Of a stretch of DNA of 11,303 nt, positions 6,392 through 11,303 are shown one piece after another. The stretch lies in assembly GCA_945643825.1 (NCBI GenBank), contig CALZEZ010000027.1, forward strand, positions 1 to 11,303, written 5' to 3'. Position 1 is the first letter of the stretch. The number at the start of each line of letters is the position of its first letter. Source of the DNA: an uncultured Lachnospiraceae bacterium (GTDB lineage Bacteria > Bacillota > Clostridia > Lachnospirales > Lachnospiraceae). The notes under the pieces were generated by a model, which was given only the letters and a program-made list of their open reading frames with translations, did no database searches and was not told the DNA's origin. Made by a program: the position numbers and the translations under genes.

Positions 6392-7485
6392 TCAATAAAG
6401 CTTATGTTCACTCTTGCAGGTCCGGAAATGCCACTAATATTCTGACTGATTGCATACTGCCAGATGGAAAAAGCATAGGGATAATCCGGCAAATCTCCCG
6501 GCATGGAAAGCCAGAAGTCAAAATCTCCAAGCTTTGAAATCTCAATTTCTTTAATTAGCCACTCCTTATCTCCATAGATCATACCGCGGTAGCCAGCAGC
6601 GGCAATTTCGTCTAAAAACGCTCTGGCAATGTCAGTTCGCATAGCCGGTGAAAGGTCATCAATTCTTGAAGTGTCGTTATCGGCAAAGCCCATGGCAAAT
6701 GCTATCGGATATGTAATCTTGCGATCCATAATAAAGGAGATCACTGTCTGAGCCTCTTCTTTTGCTTCCTCCGGTGTGATCGCTGCGGAATCAAAATACA
6801 GTCCTACTTCAAGTCCTGCTTCAAGTGCTCCATCAATGTGTTCAACAAAATAGTCATCCTGCATTAGAAGTCCGCTCTCATAGCCTCTGGAGCCTGTGCG
6901 TATCATGACAAAGTCAACCCCAGCCTCCTTTAGTGCTGCAAAATCAACGGTTCCTTCCTTCTTAGATATATCTACACCCAATTTGGAGGTCAGTCTGGAT
7001 CCTTCATAATACTTCATAATGTTATTCTGACATACCAGATTCGTGGTATCATAATTGTTTTTTTTAATATAGGGATTGATGGAAACCCATTCCTCTTTCC
7101 CACTTGCATAGGTAACCAAAGTGTGTTTTCCATCGGTTGACGGATCCGGCTTTTCTTCCTCGACCTTTTTCTCTTCCGTCTTTTCTGTCTCTTCGACTAC
7201 TTCCTCTTCAGGATACATATTCCAGAAATCAAGATCATCGGAACGAAGCGATGAACCACTGACTAGCTTATCGGTACGATCTTTTATTGCCTGTGCATCG
7301 TCAGGAAGCTCTTGTTGTACAATGGCTTCCTCTTCGGTTTTTTTGTGCGTATTTTTTCCTCTATTGTTAATCACAAAAATAATTCCGAACAAAAGAACCA
7401 TGAAGAAACAGACTATTATTATCATACTTAGCAGGGAAAAGCTCCCTGATTCTCTATCCTCTTCGAAATCGTCAGAAAGACGCAT
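6376..7485 (-). CDS. Membrane-anchored GH25 lysozyme-fold protein, predicted catalytically inactive
   Basis: The order in this 369-residue protein is a short acidic cytoplasmic start (1-16), one transmembrane helix (about 17-39), a charged linker with a Glu/Lys-rich stretch (92-114), and a GH25-like domain from about 168 to the end. GH25 features are LGVDISKKEG with Asp172, GVDFVMIRTGSRGY, AGLEVGLYFDSAAITPEEA, the MIYGDKEWL segment, DFWLSMPG and IWQYAISQ. In active GH25 muramidases the strand after Tyr-Pro carries an Asp-x-Glu pair, as in PVAIDIE; here it reads PIAFAMG (260-266), so both acids are replaced, by Ala264 and Gly266. The late VD of the usual VDMN region reads AR. Fold assignment is solid, loss of activity is inference. 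ATG 7485 follows AAGGAGA. Its own extended -10 promoter lies upstream. Confidence 0.88.
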   Translation of the reverse strand: MRLSDDFEEDRESGSFSLLSMIIIVCFFMVLLFGIIFVINNRGKNTHKKTEEEAIVQQELPDDAQAIKDRTDKLVSGSSLRSDDLDFWNMYPEEEVVEETEKTEEKKVEEEKPDPSTDGKHTLVTYASGKEEWVSINPYIKKNNYDTTNLVCQNNIMKYYEGSRLTSKLGVDISKKEGTVDFAALKEAGVDFVMIRTGSRGYESGLLMQDDYFVEHIDGALEAGLEVGLYFDSAAITPEEAKEEAQTVISFIMDRKITYPIAFAMGFADNDTSRIDDLSPAMRTDIARAFLDEIAAAGYRGMIYGDKEWLIKEIEISKLGDFDFWLSMPGDLPDYPYAFSIWQYAISQNISGISGPARVNISFIDYSEK

Positions 7486-7518
7486 AATATATCTCCTTAT
7501 CGCATGTCTAACACTTTA

Positions 7519-7527
7519 TGATATAAT
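7519..7527 (+). promoter_or_regulatory. Possible apbE promoter (extended -10)
   Basis: TGATATAAT is a perfect -10 hexamer (7522-7527) preceded by an extended TGn. No good -35 is seen about 17 bases upstream. It lies inside the transcribed start region of the divergent GH25-fold unit, so the two promoters overlap back to back. Confidence 0.5.
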
Positions 7528-7531
7528 AAAA

Positions 7532-7560
7532 AGTATAGCATGATATTTTTGCAAAGACAA
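7532..7560 (-). promoter_or_regulatory. Promoter of the GH25-fold gene
   Basis: TTGTCT (7560-7555), a 17-base spacer, and TATACT (7537-7532) on the minus strand, with TGC directly before the -10, form an extended -10 promoter. Start would be near 7525, about 40 bases before the ATG. Confidence 0.65.
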
Positions 7561-7583
7561 ATAGTTAGGGTGGATTATCAAAC

Positions 7584-8600
7584 ATGAAACATAAGAAAGC
7601 GCTAATTCTGCTTCTGATAGTTTTTCTAATCGGAACGATGGGATGCGGAACACCTAAATCGGAATCATATTCCCGTACAGGGTTCTTTTTTGATACAGTC
7701 ATCTCTATTACGATTTACCATTCGGACAGTCAACTGGCTAAGAATGCTCTCTTCGATTGCTTTGAGCTCTGTAAGCACTATGAATCATTATTTAGCAGAA
7801 CGATGGAGAATTCTGACATATGGAAAATAAACAACGCAGCCGGAGAAACGGTCGCTGTTAATAGAGAAACCTATTCTCTACTCCAAACAGCACTATATTA
7901 CAGTGAACTGACTGACGGACAGATTGACGCTACGATTGCTCCGGTAGCCGAAGCATGGAATTTTTCACAAAACAATGAGGAAAACGCTTCTCATATCATA
8001 CCGGATCATGAAACATTGAAAGAATTACTTAAGCATGTTGACTATCACAATATTATCTTATCCGAGAAGGACTGAAAATATTATGTATCATTATCTGATG
8101 CAAAAAGTGCTGTTGATCTCGGCTTTCTGGCCAAAGGATATATTGCAGATAGAATAAAGGAGCTTTTACAGGAGGAAGGCATCACCAGTGCAGTGATTGA
8201 TCTTGGAGGAAACATCTGTACTCTTGGTTGCAAGCCGGACAATACTTCGTTTCGTATCGGTATCCGCAAGCCCTTTGCTGAAAGTAAGACCCCTATGACA
8301 GTTCTTGATATAACAGATTTGTCCGTCGTATCATCCGGAAATTACGAGCGTTATTTCCAATACAACGGACAGATTTATCATCATATTCTGAATACCCAAA
8401 CAGGTTATCCTATTCAAAACAACCTGCTTCAGGTCACTATTATTTCTGCCTCCTCTATGGAAGGCGATGCACTTTCCACAACCTGCTACGTGCTGGGTCT
8501 CGAAAAGGGAATGAAGCTCATTGAATCACTAACCGGTGTGGAAGCCATTTTTGTGACAGAGGATTATCAGCTTCACTACACCAGTGGAATGACTCAATAA
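7584..8600 (+). pseudogene. apbE: ApbE-family FAD:protein FMN transferase (lipoprotein), interrupted by an in-frame TGA
   Basis: The frame is continuous for 339 codons except for TGA at 8073-8075 (codon 164). The first part has a lipoprotein signal (basic start, hydrophobic core, TMGC with Cys21) and ApbE segments GFFFDTVISI, FSRTMENSDI and DGQIDATIAPVAEAWNF. After the stop, in the same frame, come KYYVSLSDAK, VDLGFLAKGYIAD, VIDLGGNICTLG, SSGNYERYF, HHILNTQTGYP and MEGDALST, the last holding the metal-site Asp and Thr. So this is one gene with a single nonsense codon rather than a frameshift or two genes. A fragment from GTG 8193 would lack the LAKGYIAD part. ApbE moves FMN from FAD onto Thr of RnfG, RnfD and related proteins outside the membrane; rnf lies next door. 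Read-through, sequencing error or a recent mutation are all possible. ATG 7584 follows AGGGTGG. Confidence 0.85.
8073..8075 (+). other. In-frame TGA within apbE
   Basis: The codon lies between ILSEKD and KYYVSL, in a variable turn before the LAKGY motif. One base change from GGA (Gly) would give it and restore a normal Asp-Gly turn. The neighbouring aldo/keto reductase gene uses TGA as its stop, so general TGA reassignment is not favoured. I see no convincing SECIS hairpin just downstream. Confidence 0.9.
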
Positions 8601-9619
8601 GCCTTGCCAGCAAGAATCTCCTTGTAATCCTGCAGATTTTTCTGCAGGAGCTCCGGTGTGTTCAGCTGGTAAGGGCATTTACTGATACACTGACCACAAT
8701 GGAGGCATTCTTCGATTTGCATCATTTTCTGCTGCATCTGAGGTGTCAGCTGTGCATCTGAGGGAGCTCTGCGAATCATGAGGCTCATTCTCGCGCAGTT
8801 ATTAATCTCAATTCCTGCCGGACAAGGCATACAATACCCGCATCCCCGACAGAATTCACCCAAGAGCTCACTACGATCCTTCTGAATAATTGCCGATGTT
8901 TCTTCATCCATCTGAGGTGGGTTTTCAACATATGAAATAAACTCATCCAGTTCAGATTCACGCTGAATGCCCCAGATGGGAAGAACATTGTCATACTGAG
9001 CAAGGTATGCATAAGCCGCTTTGGAATGATTAATCAAACCACCGGACAATGCTTTCATCGCAATGAATCCCATGTCAGCCTTCTTACATAAATCAACAAG
9101 CTCTAAGTCTTTTTCTGTAGCCAGATAACAAAATGGAAATTGAAGGGTTTCATACAAGCCGCTTTCAATGGCCTTACGCGCTACACTAAATCGATGATTG
9201 GTAATCCCAATATGACGGTTTTTTCCTTGTTTCTTTGCATCTAGCATGCATTCGTACAGTCCGCTTCCATCTCCAGGTATTGGGCATTTTTCAGGATTAT
9301 GAAATTGATATAAATCAATATAGCCGGTCTTCATCTCATTAAGAGACTGTTCCAGATCCTTCCAAAACTCTTCCGGAGTGGTGGCACCGGTTTTAGTGGC
9401 AAGAAAGATTTTGTCTCGAACATCTGAAAGTGCTAATCCAATCTTATGTTCGCTGTCTGTATAATAATGTGCCGTATCAAAAAAGGTAATCCCATTCTCA
9501 TATGCCTTCCTTAATAGAAACACAGCAGCTTCATCAGATACTCTTTGTATTGGCAATGCTCCGAAACCATTTTTGTTTGTAATAATCTCTGTCCTGCCGA
9601 GTCTAACTGTTGTTATCAT
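8594..9619 (-). CDS. Aldo/keto reductase with C-terminal ferredoxin-like 4Fe-4S domain
   Basis: A 341-residue fusion. The aldo/keto reductase barrel covers about 1-235 with the catalytic tetrad visible: Asp48 in FFDTAHYY, Tyr52 or 53, Lys76 in FLATKTG, His107 in LYQFHNP. The C-terminal part has two cysteine clusters, CRGCGYCMPCP (257-266, plus Cys275) and CLHCGQCISKCP (305-315), likely binding two 4Fe-4S clusters. Such proteins are cytosolic oxidoreductases whose substrates are mostly unknown. A longer frame reaches back to 9688 inside rnfB, but ATG 9619 is preferred: AGAGGA (9635-9630) lies ten bases before it and family homology begins at TTVRLGRTEI. It starts 14 bases after the rnfB stop with no promoter between, so it is probably the last gene of the rnf operon. 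Its TGA stop overlaps the convergent apbE end by seven bases. Confidence 0.9.
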   Translation of the reverse strand: MITTVRLGRTEIITNKNGFGALPIQRVSDEAAVFLLRKAYENGITFFDTAHYYTDSEHKIGLALSDVRDKIFLATKTGATTPEEFWKDLEQSLNEMKTGYIDLYQFHNPEKCPIPGDGSGLYECMLDAKKQGKNRHIGITNHRFSVARKAIESGLYETLQFPFCYLATEKDLELVDLCKKADMGFIAMKALSGGLINHSKAAYAYLAQYDNVLPIWGIQRESELDEFISYVENPPQMDEETSAIIQKDRSELLGEFCRGCGYCMPCPAGIEINNCARMSLMIRRAPSDAQLTPQMQQKMMQIEECLHCGQCISKCPYQLNTPELLQKNLQDYKEILAGKAY

Positions 9620-9633
9620 ATTATAATATTCCT

Positions 9634-10425
9634 CTATATTATTGCTTTCTTTGGACATTTCTCCTTGCAGGTACCACATCCGGTACACTTCTCTTGATCA
9701 ATCTCGGCAAGGAAATTCTCGACACAGATTGCATCTGAAGGACAATTCTTCTTACAGATACCACACCCGATACAACCATTGGTACAAGCCTTCATAACGA
9801 CTGGTCCCTTATCCTTTGAGCTGCATGCAACCAGTGCCTTTGCATCATATGGCTGCAGGGAAATCAGATTCTTAGGGCATACTGCAATACACTTTCCACA
9901 TGCTTTGCACTTTTCCTTATCCACAACTGCTACACCATTTAACACATGAATAGCATCAAAGGGACAAACTTTTGCACAGGTGCCATATCCCAGGCAGCCA
10001 TAATTACAAGATTTTGCTCCTCCATTTGGAACAAACTGTAACATTCTGCAATCCTCGATCCCATAATACTCATAATCCTTCGAGGTTTTTTCGCAATCGC
10101 CCTGACAGTGAACAAACGCAGTCATACGTGTGCCACTCTCTGCTTCTACCCCCATGATTTCTGCGATTTTTTTGCCGACTGCATCACCGCCGACAGGACA
10201 CGCATTCACAGCAGCCTCCCCTTTGGCAATTGCAGCAGCAAGCCCGGAACACCCTGGGAAACCGCAGCCTCCGCAATTGTTACCTGGAAGAGCTTCTCCG
10301 ATTTTTATTTCTTTCTCATTTACTTCTACTTTGAATTTGATTGCTGCGATACCAAGGAATAATCCCATCATAAGACCAAGTATTCCCACCATGGCAGCAG
10401 CTATCATGATTCCTGTTATGCTCAT
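9634..10425 (-). CDS. rnfB: Electron transport complex subunit RnfB
   Basis: RnfB is the polyferredoxin that accepts electrons from reduced ferredoxin in the Rnf complex. The 263-residue product shows an N-terminal membrane helix (about 5-29), then a 4Fe-4S domain with Cys51, 54, 59 and 76 (NNCGGCGFPGCSGL). A linker carries Cys107, 111, 126 and 140. The C-terminal half has two ferredoxin-type double-cluster modules: Cys144-x5-Cys150-x3-Cys154 with Cys173-183, then Cys218-228 with Cys247-257. This exceeds the cluster content of proteobacterial RnfB and matches the clostridial form. The start at ATG 10425 is preceded by AAAGGA roughly ten bases upstream, in the 30-base gap after rnfA. The last codons carry the aldo/keto reductase ribosome site at the TAG stop. 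Confidence 0.96.
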   Translation of the reverse strand: MSITGIMIAAAMVGILGLMMGLFLGIAAIKFKVEVNEKEIKIGEALPGNNCGGCGFPGCSGLAAAIAKGEAAVNACPVGGDAVGKKIAEIMGVEAESGTRMTAFVHCQGDCEKTSKDYEYYGIEDCRMLQFVPNGGAKSCNYGCLGYGTCAKVCPFDAIHVLNGVAVVDKEKCKACGKCIAVCPKNLISLQPYDAKALVACSSKDKGPVVMKACTNGCIGCGICKKNCPSDAICVENFLAEIDQEKCTGCGTCKEKCPKKAII

Positions 10426-10455
10426 AATAAAGTCATCCTTTCTATACCACTACAC

Positions 10456-11046
10456 CTAAAATGAAATACCTGAAAAACCACAAAATGCAATCGCCATAAG
10501 CCCTGCACTAATCAGAACAATAGGCATCCCCTTAAAGGATTCGGGGATATCATTGTATTCCATCTTTTCCCGAATGCTTGCAAGAATTACAATTGCAATT
10601 GTAAATCCCACTGCAGTGGCAAAGCCGTTAACAGCTCCATAAAGGATGCCATATTCATTCTGTACATTTTTAATGGCAACACCAAGAACAGCACAATTGG
10701 TCGTGATTAACGGCAGATAGACACCAAGTGCATTATATAGCGGAGGCATAAACTTTTTTAGAAACATCTCCACAAACTGAACCAGTGCCGCAATTACCAG
10801 AATAAAAACTATTGTCTGTAAATATTCAACGTGTAATGGTGTGAGAAGAAATCTGTAAATACACCCGGTTACAATCGACGCTAGTGTGATAACAAAGATA
10901 ATAGCTGCTCCCATACCGGCTGCTGTATTTACCTTCTTTGATACGCCAAGGAAAGGACAAAGTCCCAGAAATTGGCTTAATACAACATTACTGATAAGTG
11001 AGGAGCTGATTAATATGATCAATAATTCTCTAATAGAACCTGACAT
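10456..11046 (-). CDS. rnfA: Electron transport complex subunit RnfA
   Basis: The 196-residue integral membrane protein is of normal length, with about six hydrophobic helices. It carries the two family cysteines, Cys30 in FLGLCPFLG and Cys118 in ITTNCAVLG; in Rnf and Nqr complexes these, together with the pair in RnfE, hold an iron-sulfur centre in the membrane. RnfA and RnfE are homologous and pack as an inverted pair in the ion-translocating core. Its ATG directly abuts the rnfE stop, and AAGGAGGAG lies within the last rnfE codons, so translation of rnfA is probably coupled to that of rnfE. Confidence 0.96.
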   Translation of the reverse strand: MSGSIRELLIILISSSLISNVVLSQFLGLCPFLGVSKKVNTAAGMGAAIIFVITLASIVTGCIYRFLLTPLHVEYLQTIVFILVIAALVQFVEMFLKKFMPPLYNALGVYLPLITTNCAVLGVAIKNVQNEYGILYGAVNGFATAVGFTIAIVILASIREKMEYNDIPESFKGMPIVLISAGLMAIAFCGFSGISF

Positions 11047-11303
11047 TTATTTCTCCTCCTTTTCTACACGTTCTGCACAACCCGATTCTGCACAATTAAG
11101 ACAGTCATGACCGCATCCGGACTGAATTTTTGACATATCCTTGCCTTTCTTTTCTCCGATTAGCTTAATCTTATTCTGAATAGCTGTCAGACACGCCAGA
11201 ACAAGGAATGCGCCTGGAGCGCTCGTAAAAATGCGAATCGGTTCATAAGCACTTGGCATGATATGAACTCCAAAAACTGCTCCGGCACCAAGTAATTCAC
11301 GTA
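11047..11303 (-). CDS. rnfE: Electron transport complex subunit RnfE, C-terminal part, with cysteine-rich tail
   Basis: About 84 residues are visible before the window ends. RELLGAGAVFGVHI, MPSAYEPIRIF and APGAFLVLACL match the end of RnfE, the membrane subunit homologous to RnfA, and the order E, A, B fits the standard rnfCDGEAB operon, with C, D and G expected beyond the right edge. After the last helix and a basic stretch (NKIKLIGEKKGK), the protein ends in a tail with Cys-x3-Cys-x2-Cys-x4-Cys (SGCGHDCLNCAESGC) and an acidic end. Such a tail is absent from the proteobacterial RnfE I know and may bind metal or a cluster on the cytoplasmic side; that is inference. The stop is TAA at 11049-11047. 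Confidence 0.93.
   Translation of the reverse strand, partial: RELLGAGAVFGVHIMPSAYEPIRIFTSAPGAFLVLACLTAIQNKIKLIGEKKGKDMSKIQSGCGHDCLNCAESGCAERVEKEEK

Noticed and set aside
8073..8135. Selenocysteine insertion at the apbE TGA
   Set aside because: No stable hairpin with the spacing of a bacterial SECIS follows the TGA; only three- or four-pair stems such as CTTT with AAAG occur, too far downstream. ApbE is not a known selenoprotein family.
8193..8600. Independent small gene starting at GTG 8193
   Set aside because: It is the same frame as the apbE N-terminal half and starts within a conserved strand; GGAGG at 8171 is 17 bases away, too far to support the start.
8629..8648. Perfect seven-base inverted repeat CCTGCAG / CTGCAGG as a terminator
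   Set aside because: No T-tract follows on either strand, and it lies in the aldo/keto reductase coding region as codons for Leu-Gln repeats.
9620..9688. Longer N-terminus of the aldo/keto reductase overlapping rnfB
   Set aside because: The extra residues are the shadow of the rnfB ferredoxin end; ATG 9619 has a ribosome site and family homology begins there.

Overview
The window reads as chromosomal DNA of an anaerobic Gram-positive member of the Clostridia, most likely a Lachnospiraceae-type gut bacterium. This rests on moderately AT-rich sequence, strong AGGAGG-like ribosome binding sites, an Rnf complex with clostridial-type RnfB, Hydrolase_2 and GH25 cell-wall proteins, and an AP2-domain protein. 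Genus cannot be fixed from the sequence alone. No rRNA, tRNA, CRISPR array, insertion sequence or phage module is visible, and no gene-free stretch exceeds about 190 bases.

Layout. Positions 1-1237 (minus strand) hold deoC followed by the start of an aminopeptidase P gene that runs off the left edge. A divergent intergenic region carries the promoter of a plus-strand citrate synthase (1420-2805). That gene converges on thrC plus a small membrane-protein gene (4779 down to 2856), and both units share a bidirectional terminator that also encodes the last residues of the membrane protein. Next come a minus-strand Hydrolase_2 cell-wall hydrolase (4868-5473), a divergent plus-strand AP2-domain protein (5594-6391), and a convergent membrane-anchored GH25-fold protein (6376-7485) whose catalytic acids are missing. 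A lipoprotein ApbE (7584-8600, plus) follows, interrupted by one in-frame TGA. The right end is a minus-strand operon: rnfE (partial), rnfA, rnfB, then an aldo/keto reductase with a ferredoxin-like C-terminus.

How the genes fit together. RnfE, A and B are subunits of the ferredoxin:NAD+ oxidoreductase ion pump. ApbE-family enzymes covalently attach FMN to the RnfG and RnfD subunits, so apbE beside rnf makes functional sense and its premature TGA is the most striking observation here. The Fe-S aldo/keto reductase is placed to be co-transcribed with rnf and may be another redox partner. The remaining genes are housekeeping (deoxyribose catabolism, peptide turnover, citrate and threonine synthesis) or envelope-related.

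The items most worth a second look are the TGA in apbE, the GH25-fold pseudoenzyme, the AP2 / HNH-remnant / AP2 protein, the terminator embedded in a coding end, a phased direct repeat upstream of the citrate synthase promoter, and the cysteine-rich tail of RnfE.
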